NCBI RefSeq assembly: GCF_001522545.3
Contig: NC_031797.1
Coordinates: 791,507-855,506 of the forward strand
Direction of reading: 5' to 3'
Length of the DNA: 64,000 bases
DNA from: Parus major
Lineage: Eukaryota; Chordata; Aves; Passeriformes; Paridae
The notes under the pieces are model-generated. The model was not told the DNA's origin and searched no databases. It was given only the letters and a program-made list of their open reading frames with translations. This document shows positions 22,721 through 32,986 of this stretch, in pieces (position 1 is the first letter of the stretch; each line of letters begins with the position of its first letter). Made by a program: the position numbers and the translations under genes.

Positions 22721-25483
22721 GAGGGCCCCGCCGGCAGCGAGGTAGGGCTCGGGTTTGCGCGGGGAGGAGGGCGCTGGAGGGGGGCGAGAGATACAGGGCC
22801 AAGAGGGGTGTGAAGGACAAAGAGCCCAGAAGACTGGGATGGACGGACAGAGAATGGGATGGGCGGGCAAACCGTAGGGTTGAGACGAACGGAGAGGCTG
22901 TGCGGGGCTCTTGGGTGCGGCGGTCGGGGCTCCAGGGGCTCCCAGGGCTCTCGGGGCGTTCGCGGCCGGCTCGGCCGCCGGGTTCGCACACAACCCTGAG
23001 GACTGAATGCGTTTCGGGGGAGGGGAAGCGGAGACCCCATAGTGGGGGACGGACACATGGTGTCCCCGCTTCCCCCGTCGTTTCTCTGTCCCCGGGACCG
23101 AGGGTCCGCGACGGGCAGATCTTCGACTTTCGGGGCTCCCCCGCCGGGATGGTTCCACCCTGCCCGCCCCCATGTGCCGCTGGCTCCTCTGGGAAGAGCC
23201 GGAGAAGGACCGGGAAAGGCTCAGGAAAGGGCCGGGAAAGGAAGGGTCTATTTCGGGCTGTCGGAGTGGGCGGCCCAGCAGCCTTGAAGCCCTCGAGGTG
23301 CCGCGATGCTGCGGGCGGGGGCAGCCGCGGGGCGGGGGGGGCGGGCCCGGTGCCCCAGGGCTGCCCAGCCCCAGCTTCTCACTCCAGGGCATCCGGGTTG
23401 ATCCTCCAGCCACCGCCTGCCCAGCTCCTGGGCCCTGGAGTTTGGAATGGGGATGGTGCCAGTTGTTTCCCAGTCAGCGAGGTTGGGGACCTCTGCCCTG
23501 TGCCACCACAGGGATAAGCGAGGACAGTTACCATGCCTGGCAGGAACCATCCTGTGTGTCACTGCTTCCCAGGAATGTCCTCTGTCCTGAGTGTTCTAGG
23601 GATGTCCCTGCTGTAGGCCAGGCCAACTTCTTCAGGAGCAGGTCCTTGTGATGGTTGTGGGCCCAGGGAGGAACACTCATGCCAAGTCCTCATCCCCATG
23701 GCCTTTCCTGTCTCAGCTGATGACCTCGACTTGATTTGATACCCCAGAGCCCCAGCCTAGAGGGAGGTGGCAGCAGGACCACATCCATCCCCAACATGTG
23801 ACACAGTGTCTCTGAGAGCACCTGCACCAGAGGCATCAGGCTGTGGAGACAGAAGGGATCATGCAGAGAAAGTCATTGTCCTGGAGAGGTCCAGCAAGCA
23901 GAGACTGGCCACAGAAGGGAGAAGTGCAAATGCCCTGCAGCATCTTCTGCATGGCTGCACCCTGGCTAAGCATCGCATCCAGTGGCAGACCCCAGGCCGA
24001 GGGTACACCTGGGGGGTTTGGGAGTCCCTTTGCAGGTATGTGATGCCTCTCCCCTTCCAACCCCCACCTCGGCCTGATCTTGCAAGCCCTGTCCAGGCCC
24101 CATGCCCAATCCTGCCTGGGGAAGTCTGGGGAAACAACAAGCTGGGGCAGAAGCTGATAAGGAGCAGCCTCCCACACTCCCCATCTGCCTTTCCCTCACT
24201 CCCCTCGGATGTGGCCAGGGCAGGAAGCAGTGCCCAGCAGAGGTAGGGCAGCCTTGGTGCATCTGCAGCAGGACCCAAACCTGCCAGAAGCCCCATTAGT
24301 GCCTGCATCAACCCCCAACACCCCACTACCAGTGCCTCACAGCCTCCAGCAGAACATTTCAGAGCTAGCTCCTCTCCTTTAGGATTTTACCCCAGCACCC
24401 CTTGCCAAACCCTTGCTCCCATGGCATGTCCATTTTGCTGGGTCCAGAACCCCAAACCCGAGCACAGGGGGCCAGTGGGGACAGTCCCTGGGCTCAGAAT
24501 TTCTGTTCTGCAGGACCTGCTGTCCCCACATGCATCCTCCTGCAGAGGCTGGCCTTGATGGGGGGGAAATGGCAAGTGGGGACCCTCCGCCCCCACATGA
24601 ACCTCTTCCTAGAGGCACCCACTGGTGTGTTCTGGCACAGCAGGGGTTCTCTTTCTCTCCTGTGGCTGCAAAGTGGCCCCTTGTAAATATTTGATTCCCT
24701 CTAGGTGCTGTGCCCAGCTGAGGCAGTTCTGCACAGGGGGATCCCAGCTGCTCAGCCCCTGAGCCCAACTCAGAGCCCTCCAAGCCCCTGGGGTCCCTGT
24801 CCAGGCTGCAGTGGGCAGTGGATGAGGGTCCAGCTTGTGGTTGTGTCAAGGCAGGAGGTGAAGGGAGGGCAGGGAGGGGATGTAGGTAATGGTGGAATTT
24901 GGAGCTTCTGGGGCTGCTGCCTCCTTGTCTGGCCAAGGTACCACTGCAGGGAGGACTCCCCCTCCACTGGACACTGTAGGGAGGGGTCATGCCCTGCCAC
25001 AGTGAGCCAGGGAGCAGCCAAGAGCATCCTGTGGCTGTGAATACCCAGGTAATAGGTACAGCAGGGCAGCATCACCCCATGGGCTCTTGAGCCCCAGTGA
25101 GCAGAGGGAGCACCCTGGGACAAGGGGAACATGTCTGGGGACAGCACCCTGAGTGTGGGCAGGTGCATGGCAAGGGACAGCTGGAGTGGGACTGGTGCAC
25201 CAGGCACTTGCATGGTATCACTGTGCTGCAGGGGTGACTTTGTCACCTCTCAGAGGATGTGGGAAAGGCTGGTGACTCCTCAGGGTCTTAGAACATCATG
25301 CTGAGGCCTCACCACATGTCTGCAGGGCTGACGCCTCTGGGGCTGATGTAGTCCCTCAGGGACCAGTGAGAACAAACAGCAGCAAGTTTTCACTCTTGGC
25401 TCATGGAAAAAGCCAGGCCCACTCTCGCAGTGATTCACCACCATGCTTTGCCAGCCCCCCACACAAGGACAGATGGGGACGAG

Positions 25484-25507
25484 CCACCACCACCACCACC
25501 ACCACCA
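25484..25507 (+). repeat. (CCA)n trinucleotide microsatellite
   Basis: Eight uninterrupted CCA units. Open frames over it read as poly-His or poly-Trp, with no sign of a real gene around them. Confidence 0.95.
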
Positions 25508-26164
25508 TCCCTGGCCCTGCTCCCCTGGGCTGCAGGTCCTGTCACAGGGCACGGGCAGGGCGCTGCTGCACTGGGTAGGTGCTGGCACCCTCGCCCCGTG
25601 TGTCGCCGGGATGAGGCCCAAGAGGATGTTGCAATGCCTGGCCCCATCCCAGCCTGGCCAGGCTGTGGGATCAGTGTGTGCCTCGCGTGTGTGCAGCAGC
25701 TCGCAGCCCTGTGGCTTCCCGTGCACCAGGGGTCAGAGAGGGGTTGGTGCTGAGGGGTGTCTGGGTGAGGGACACAGCATGGGGACCCAGAGCCAGGCCA
25801 TTGATGGGTTGGCAGTGATCAGAGTTGGTGTGAGATTTAACTTGGGGACAGAAGCCAGGTGGCAGTGCCATCACCCTGCACAATGGAGGGACCCCACAGG
25901 GGGGGCTTTGCAGGGATGGCAGGTTGGGGTAAGGCATTCCACTACCACTAGGCATTCTACTGGGGCCATTGGGCTGAGGACCATGTCAGCTAGGAGGGTG
26001 AGCTGGGCCAAGTGAGGTGGCAGGAACATTCACAGCCTGGAGAAATGGGTCCCCGGAGGAGAGGAGGGGTCTGGTCTCTGCCAGGGTCTGTGTCCCCAGG
26101 TTGTCCAGTCCCCACTGTTGCCATGTCTCTGTCCTGGCCCACATCATCCCATTTGCAGCCTAGA

Positions 26165-26252
26165 CTAACTTGCAATGGAGGGCCATGTAGGAGTTGGACT
26201 TGATGAGCCTTGTGGGTCCCTTCCAACTCAGATATCCCATTATTCTATGATT
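26165..26252 (+). mobile_element. Short CR1 3'-end remnant
   Basis: About 90 nt: GAGTTGGACTTGATGAGCC, then GGGTCCCTTCCAACTCAGA and the terminal ATTCTATGATTTC. This is the last part of a CR1 element upstream of TBXA2R. Confidence 0.85.
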
Positions 26253-27005
26253 TCCAGATACTTCCCTGCCCAAGCAAGGCAGAGTGGCACTGACCAGGCT
26301 GTCCACAGCCATCCCTGTCTCAGCCACTGTCCTGCTGACAAACCCAGAGCTCCCACTGTGAGGGGAGCTGGGAGGGCAGAGCAGGTCTGTCACCCACACT
26401 GGCTGTGGTTTGGCAATGGTGCCAGGGTTGCAGCAGAGCTTCAAACCTGGGGTACCTCAAACATGGGGTACCTCACGTTTCCCCAGAACACTGGAGGAAT
26501 GGAGCATCTTCACAATGGGCCAGGGGTTTACGCTCAGGGATAGGCAGAGCTTCAGGATCATGTCCTGGTGCAGCCACGCCGCCTGCATCCTTCAGAGTGT
26601 GATGGCCCAGGCGTCTCTGGCTGTGTCTCCCTGGGGCAGGAGGGAGCCAGGCTGTCAATGCTGAGTTTCCCCCAGCACCCTCTGCAGGGATTCGGCCTCA
26701 TGGCTGCAGCACCACGTGGCTCATGGCTGGGGACAGTTAATGCCAGGAGCTGTGGGGCTGCAGCCCTTGGCACCCACTGCAGCTGTGCCTGGGGCCAGCA
26801 TGAGCCAGGTCCTGCCCTGGTGCCCCCCTCCCTGGGCTGGGGTTCCACCATGGTGTCCCTCTCCACAGCCCCTGGAGGACTCTGTATCTGCAGGTTTAGG
26901 ATGGATGATGGGTGGGCTTGGCAATGGAGAACAGCCTTAAATTCCCTCTGTTCCCCCTGCAGGGCAAGGCAGGACTGCTGCTGGCAGCAGCAGGGGACTC
27001 CAGCC

Positions 27006-27032
27006 ATGGAGCAGAGCCAGGAGGGTGCCTGA
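27006..27032 (+). CDS. Upstream ORF in the TBXA2R leader
   Basis: ATG in a strong context (GCCATGG) opening an 8-codon frame MEQSQEGA that stops at 27030-27032, 33 nt before the receptor start codon. It sits in the same exon, which begins after an acceptor at 26961-26962. A short uORF in this context could lower receptor translation. This is inferred from sequence only. Confidence 0.5.
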   Translation: MEQSQEGA

Positions 27033-27065
27033 AGCTGCTGGAAGGAGCAGGAGGGAGTGCAGGAC

Positions 27066-28583
27066 ATGGAGCCCCCGAACAGCAGCATGGCTGGGCAGGC
27101 AGACTCATGTTTTGGGGTTTTCAATGCCAGTGATGGCCGTGCCAGTGCACAGAACAGCATCGCCTCACCCTGGTTCTCCACGGCCTTTGGCCTCATCGGC
27201 CTCTGTTCCAACCTCTTTGCCCTCTGTGTCCTGGTCAGCTCTTCCCGCAAGCTCTCCAGCCAGGCCCGCTCCTCCTTCCTCATCTTCCTCTGTGGGCTGG
27301 TGGTCACAGACTTCATGGGACTGCTGGTGACAGCCTCGGTCATCATCCCCTACCACTTCACCAAGTTCTCCTGGGCTGAGGTGGACCCTGGCTGCCACCT
27401 CTGCAACTTCCTTGGATTCTCCATGGTCTTCTTTGGGCAGTGTCCGCTGCTGCTGGGGGCCACCATGGCTGGGGAGAGGTTCTTGGGCATCAACCGCCCC
27501 TTCTCCCGCTCCACCAGCCTCTCCAAGCGCCGTGCTTGGGCCATTGTGGGGCTGGTGTGGGGCTTCTCCTGCTTGCTGGGACTGCTGCCGGTGTTCGGGC
27601 TGGGCCGGTACACGCTGCAGTTCCCTGGCTCCTGGTGCTTCCTCACCCTCTTGCCCGACACAGGCGATGTTGTCTTCTGCCTGCTCTTTGCACTGCTGGG
27701 CATCCTCTCCGTGCTGCTCTCCTTCATCCTCAACACCGTCAGCGTGGTCACGCTCTGCCGCGTCTACCACGACCGCGAGTCAGTGAAGCGGCGCCGTGAC
27801 AGCGAGGTGGAGATGATGGTGCAGCTCGTGGGCATCATGATTATTGCCACCATCTGCTGGATGCCTCTCCTGGTGAGGCCCCTGTCCTAGTGTGCCCCAT
27901 CACCACTCCTCCAGGTCCCTCCTGGGCCTTCAATGTCCCCCCATTCCTCCTTGTGGGGGTCTCCATGTAACCTGTTCCTCCTTGTGGGGCCTCAGTCTTG
28001 GTGTGTTCCCCCCAGGTCCCTCCGTGTGCCTCCTGGGGCATAGTGTCCCACATCCTTGACAGCAGGGTCCCAGCTTTCACTGTGTCCCTTCCATGTCCTT
28101 ATTAGTGAGGTTCCAGGTCTGGGGGTGTCCCCTTGATAAGGCCTTCCCTGCCAGTATCCCCCTGTCACATCTCTAGACCCTGAGCTGGCCCCTGGTGACA
28201 GGCAGAGCAGGTGCTCCCCAATGCCCCAAACTAGGTCAGGACTCCTCCAAGAGGCTCAGTGCCTCGATCTTCATCACTCCTGGAGCAGCTCATGGATCCT
28301 CCACTGACACTTTGCCTCCTTCTGCCCCCAGATCTTCATTGTCCAGATGGTCCTGCAGCACCTGCCTGGCCAGGCACAGGTGTTGCCCACGGACACACAG
28401 GAGATGCTGCTGATCTACATCCGCATGGTCACCTGGAACCAGATCCTGGACCCCTGGGTCTACATCCTGTTCCGCAGGGCTGTGCTGCAGCGTGTGTATC
28501 CCCGGCTGCACCCCCGGCCCTCCATCGTGTCCCTCACCCCCTCCCTGCCCCGCAAACTCACCGCTGGCTCCGTCCTGCAGTAG
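27066..28583 (+). CDS. TBXA2R: TBXA2R, thromboxane A2 receptor
   Basis: Two coding exons, 27066-27872 and 28332-28583, give 352 residues (human alpha form 343 from memory). It is a seven-helix prostanoid GPCR of the plasma membrane, known to couple to Gq and G12/13 in platelets or thrombocytes and smooth muscle. Extracellular N-glycosylation sequons are at N5 (NSS) and N20 (NAS). After TM3 comes [10 protein letters not shown], the prostanoid ERF form of the DRY motif. Extracellular loop 2 carries the GSWCF signature. TM7 has [16 protein letters not shown], with the ligand-pocket arginine at about residue 300. The intron at the end of TM6 (after CWMPLL) is the classic prostanoid-receptor position. 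The start at MEPPNSS is chosen by similarity; the frame is open a few codons further upstream but without an ATG. Confidence 0.96.
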
Positions 28584-28743
28584 CAGCCCTGGGGACGGGC
28601 CCTGGGCAGGGGGACACGGCCATCCCCCCATCCCACCCCTGCAGTGGATCCTCATCACCTGCATCCAGGGGCCTCCCCCTCCTCAAGCCTGATACCCAAG
28701 GGGCTGTCAGGGGGCACAGGGCTGCTTCCCCCTCCCCGTCCCC

Positions 28744-28749
28744 AATAAA
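28744..28749 (+). terminator. TBXA2R: TBXA2R polyadenylation signal AATAAA
   Basis: Canonical hexamer 161 nt after the TBXA2R stop, followed by a GT-rich stretch. It faces the GIPC3 poly(A) signal about 130 nt away on the other strand. Confidence 0.8.
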
Positions 28750-28875
28750 ACACAGCTCGTGCAGCTCTTGGTGCCCACTGGGGGTGACAATCTTGAGGGG
28801 GGCCCAGGGAGGGTACCTGGGGGGAACTCACCCTGCTGACAATCAGAGCAACAGCCCTTCTCCTTCAATCTCTCC

Positions 28876-28881
28876 TTTAAT
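28876..28881 (-). terminator. GIPC3: GIPC3 polyadenylation signal ATTAAA
   Basis: On the minus strand ATTAAA lies about 235 nt after the GIPC3 stop codon at 29118-29116. I saw no AATAAA in this interval, so this variant signal is the best candidate. Confidence 0.6.
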
Positions 28882-29115
28882 GAGCCACAGCCACTGCCCA
28901 CCACATTTGGGGGGGGTGTGCAAGGGGGATCCTCAGGAAGGTGCTTGGGTTGGGTCCCTTCTGCCCCCCAACCCAAGGGACAGATCTAGGTGCTGCTCAG
29001 GTGGGTGTGAGGGGCAGGATGGGAACCCCCACCAGCACCTCAGCCCCATATGGGGTGGGGATGAGGTGGGGACATGGGGAGGGGACAAAAGCGAGGGGCA
29101 ACACCTGCCCCCCAG

Positions 29116-31543
29116 CTACTCCTTATTCCCCTTGGCGTGGCAGACGGCTGCCCACACCTCGGCCACAAACTCCTGGGGGAAGGCAAACTCTCCCAGCACC
29201 GAGTCCAGCCCTTGGGCAAGCTGGGCTACGCTGGGGCTGCCCTTGGCCGCCTCCACCATCGTCGAGGCTGTTGGGAGAAGAGGGAGATCAGGGCCAGTGT
29301 GAGGGGCTGGGACAGGAGCAGGGGAAGAGGCGGGGGCTGGGTCGGGAGGAGCTGCATCAGAGCAGGGGCAGGGGAAGGGGCAGGGTTGGGGTAGGGGTGA
29401 GGGTGAGGACAGGGGCAGCTCAGGGGTAGGGCAGCTCTGGGTCAGGGTCTAGGCCCCCTCCTCACCCAGCTCGCTGTCGCGGATGCCCATGTAACTCTCC
29501 AGCAGATCGTCCACTCGCCGGGCAGCTTCTTCCTCGGAGGGGCTGGGCTGGGGGCGAGGGGCACGGGGGGTGAGTGCCGGGCAGCACAGGGGGCACCCAG
29601 GGGCACAGGGATGCTTATCCCCACCCTGGCACAGTGTGAGCAGCCACAGGCTCGGGGTGGGGAGCTCGGGGTGGGCCTTACCTCCTCCTCCAGCACGGCC
29701 GGACCCTGTGTCCGCAGCCGCAGCGTTTCCTTCCCGCTGGCCACTACTCTGCCTTCGCCTGGGGATTTTCCTGTCCGTGTCCGCTGCCCGATCATGTCTG
29801 TGCCCAGGTTGGGGGATGAGGGCACAGGCAGGACCTGGCACCCCCCACCCGCCCAGAGGCACCGCAGGGTGAGCCGTGTGTGGGATGGGGGGACTGTGTC
29901 AGGAGCATCCGGGGGTGCCGGGTGGGGATGCTCGTGGTTATGGGGTGCTCACGGATGCTCGAGACAACGCACACAGAGCAAGGGGGTAAGGGGGTGCCCC
30001 AGGGCTGTGGGGTACACACACACATAGTGGGGGTGCAGAGGGGTGAACACATGGGGCAGAACCCTGGGAGGCACTTGGTCGCTGGGGCGGGGGTGGGGCT
30101 GCAGGGCCACAGGGAGCTGGGGATGATCCCAGGGTCCCCAGGGCGAGAGCAGGGGGACCTTCCCAACTCACCGAAGGCCTTTTTGGGCTGGACCAGGCGC
30201 AGGGTGAAGGGCTGAGCCCGCGGCAGCTCCCGCAGCATCCGGGCCACCTCGTAGTGCCGGCAGCCCACGATGGTGTGGTCGTTGATGGCCTCGATGCTGT
30301 CCCCCACACACACTGTCTGCAGCCGGTTGATGATGCTCCCCTCCTTGATCCTCTGGGGACCGGGTGGGACAGGCACACAGTGATGGCACAATGGGACAGT
30401 CAGACACAGCCCCCATCTCGACCCACACACAACCACCTCAGGGGTCCCATGCCCTTTGGTAGCCAGGTCAGGCAGGGAAGCTCTCCCAAACCTCCCCATG
30501 GCAGGGAAGACCCCCAGGGCCAGGGTGGAGCCAGGGAAGGGCTGAAGTGGGGAGTCAGGGAGGAGCCTGGTCCCAGGGAGGAGATGCACAGGGGATGTCA
30601 CCTGCAGGGCCACAGTCCCCAGGGCTGTGCCAGCCCCAGCACGGTCCTGGGGGTTCACCTTGATGAAGGCGTAGCCGGCCCCGTTGTCTGTGATGGTGAG
30701 GCCAAGCGCGTCCTCTGTCTTGGTCACCTCCACCTCCTTGGTCTCGCCCCGGACGTGGGCGAAGATGAAATCCTCCAGGCCAATCTGTCCCCCCAGCAGC
30801 TTCTGCATGTCCACTTTGTGCGTGTTGAGCGTGCAGAAGAGGATCTGCCCCGAGGAACCCCGTCAGCAGGGACTGGGGATGCTCCAGTAGGGCAAGACGT
30901 GTCAGAGGAGCCACGGCCAGTTCAGGGGGATTCGGTCAGGTCTGGGCACTGCTAGAACAGAGGGGCCCAGGGACCCACAGCCTGCCTGGGGACCCTGCAA
31001 TGCCCCATCCCTGTGCACCTTCCCACAGCTCCAGGCAGCTGGAATCAGCCAGGGAACTGGAAGCCACGGCTCCCTGCCACATATTGGGGGGGGAGGAAAC
31101 TGAGGCACAGAGTCCCTAAGCCCTCCCCAGAGGAGCCAACGCAACCCTGAGCCCGTAACACTCTTCCAGAAAATTTTGGGGACTACATTTGCAAGCATCT
31201 GGGAACCTGTGGGAGCACAGACTACAGACAGTGCCACAGGGTGGGTGTCCCTGTCTGGGGCACAAAGACCCCTCCCCAGGCCACAGCCCCTCACCTCGGT
31301 GGGCGAAATGTCGAAGACCTCGGCGATTTTGGCGTAGAGCTCCTTGACGTTGGTGAAGCCCTCGATGCGCCCCGTGGGGCTGCCGTGGGCCAGCTGCGTG
31401 TGGAACACCAGCCTGGGGCGGCTGCGGGGAGCCCGGGGAGCTGCGGGGCCGGGCGGCTCGGGGGTCCCCGGCTCCTGCCCCACACCGTTCTCCATGGGGC
31501 CGCCCTCGGGGGGCCGCTGGCCGTGCCTGCCCGCCCGCTGCAT
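29116..31543 (-). CDS. GIPC3: GIPC3, PDZ-domain adaptor
   Basis: Six exons on the minus strand: 31543-31295, 30844-30659, 30352-30172, 29797-29682, 29547-29466, 29267-29116. They total 321 residues (human 312). GIPC proteins link cargo receptors to myosin VI during endosomal transport; GIPC3 is needed for hair-cell function and is a deafness gene. Seen: an N-terminal GH1 region ([20 protein letters not shown]), a PDZ domain at about residues 119-200 with [17 protein letters not shown] and [20 protein letters not shown], and a C-terminal GH2 region ([18 protein letters not shown] to [18 protein letters not shown]). An alternative start at 31495 (MENGVG) would remove 16 residues. The 31543 ATG has a purine at -3 and is preferred slightly. 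Confidence 0.95.
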
Positions 31544-31690
31544 CCCTGCGGCGCTGCTGAATTATGGATGGGGCTGGCTCCCCGCCGGCCGTAAGGTGAT
31601 CCCCCCGCCCGGGAACCTGAGCCGGTGGCGCAGGTCACCCGCGAGGATCGGGTGAGCTCTGCCACGTAGGAAGAGCCCCGGCCAGGCTGG
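31290..31690 (-). promoter_or_regulatory. GIPC3: GIPC3 promoter and CpG-rich first exon
   Basis: CpG density rises sharply over the first exon and the roughly 130 nt upstream of it. The distal HMG20B poly(A) signal (31865-31860) is only about 300 nt upstream of the GIPC3 start codon on the same strand, so the two genes are closely spaced in tandem. Confidence 0.5.
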
Positions 31691-31859
31691 AGGTGGGAGA
31701 GCAGCCGGCCCAGAGCCAGCACCTCACATCCTCCCCAGCTGGGGATGCAGTGATGGGCTCAGGGTTGCCACCCGTGGATCCACCCCAGCAACCCCAGGAT
31801 CAGCTCCAGAGCTTCCACTGAGCCCAAACACACAGGGACCAGAGTGGTTTTCTCCGACA

Positions 31860-31865
31860 TTTATT
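31860..31865 (-). terminator. HMG20B: Distal HMG20B polyadenylation signal AATAAA
   Basis: Minus-strand AATAAA about 1.1 kb after the HMG20B stop and just upstream of GIPC3. Use of this site rather than the proximal one is not decided by sequence. Confidence 0.45.
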
Positions 31866-32355
31866 TGCTCCCATCTCCATCCCCAGCCCAGGGGCACCAG
31901 GAGATGGCAAATGGCAGATGCACAGCGCAGGCCTGGCAAGCGAGGGAGGGGTGGGAACACCCCGGTCCCCATCAGACCCAGGGCCAGGGCCAGGCCCATG
32001 TAGTGCTAAGTAAGAAAATAAGACACTCTCTAATTACACAGTCTGAGATTAATGACAGGCAGTCCCAGGGACACCAGCCCCAACCCCGGCTGCCAGCACA
32101 GTGGTCCCACAAGAGCAAGGGGGCTCAGGCAAAAGGGGGCAGGAGGCAAAAGCCAGTGCAGCACACCCAGGATCCCTGCAAGCAGGAAGGGGTCGGTCAC
32201 AGCTCCACTGCTACAGAGGTCCCCACCCCAGGACAAGGTGGGTCCCAGCTCCCTTCTTCCAGGGGTCCCCACCATGGGAAGAGGCCAGGCCCAGTTCTCC
32301 TGTGCTCCCTGCTCCAGGAGGGGGTCAGTTCCAGCTCCCCTCTGGCCTGAAGAAT

Positions 32356-32361
32356 TTTATT
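32356..32361 (-). terminator. HMG20B: Proximal HMG20B polyadenylation signal AATAAA
   Basis: Minus-strand AATAAA within AGCAATAAAATTC, about 630 nt after the stop codon at 32989-32987. Confidence 0.6.
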
Positions 32362-32986
32362 GCTTTCAGAAGCTCGCTGCCTGGTCCCAGAGATGAAGGG
32401 GAAGGAGGGGAGCCAAGCACAGTGACAGGGGTAGGGGCTGAAGGCACCCATTAAATAAAAGCTGAGGCAGGCAGCAGGAAGGATTTGCCCTCAAGGCCTT
32501 GCTGGGATGGGACCAAGGGGCTCCTAAACTGGCCAGGGGGCAGGAGGCAGCACCAGGACCAAGGGGGTCCCAGTCACTCCTCAGTGTCCCCCATCCCCAC
32601 AGCCCCGGTTCACCCTAAAGGGGTGTGTTCACTCCAGGCCTAAACCCACCAGTGCTGCCCCAGTCAGGCTTCAGGCAGCCCCTGGCTGGCAAGGCAGGGC
32701 TGGGGGGCCCAGGGGAGAGTCGGGGGTGCTCACACCAATGTTGACCCTCTCCCAGTGCTGTCCCAGCTGGGCTCTCAGCCTGGTCACCGCTTGTCCCCCG
32801 AAGCTCAAGGTCCCTGGGGCTGGTGCAGTCGTGGGTTGGGCAGTCCAGGCTGGGGGGTCCCAGCTGCAGGAAGGTGCGAGGGGCAGGGGGAGCAGCCAGA
32901 CCCCCTGCAGAGACTGTCCCTTGAGTGAGCTCCAAGGGACAGGCCCAGGGTCCAGCCAGGCCTGGGGTCTGGAAGGACTGGTCCTC

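Larger units (their letters stand above)
21420..23400. promoter_or_regulatory. Orphan CpG island
   Basis: About 2 kb with very high GC and frequent CpG, unlike the CpG-poor flanks. It is not at the 5' end of any coding exon that I can identify. The nearest sense gene is TBXA2R, whose coding exon starts 3.6 kb downstream and is preceded by a splice acceptor, so this may be its distal promoter. An independent non-coding transcript is the alternative. Confidence 0.55.
19642..26962. other. 7.3 kb interval between CACTIN and the TBXA2R coding exons
   Basis: No coding exon that I can support. It holds a CpG island at about 21420-23400 with an embedded GAGCC array and a small assembly gap, a (CCA)n microsatellite, and a CR1 remnant near 26200. 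Non-coding 5' exons of TBXA2R could lie here, since a splice acceptor opens the first coding exon at 26963, but I cannot place them. Confidence 0.6.

Noticed and set aside
21789..23413. Overlapping minus-strand frames of about 400 codons
   Set aside because: They cross the GAGCC array and its N gap, read as repetitive SVRLGS or Pro/Arg-rich sequence, and result from CpG-island composition. No domain or splice structure.
25366..26015. Frames with poly-His or poly-Trp runs
   Set aside because: Created by the (CCA)n microsatellite. No surrounding coding signal.
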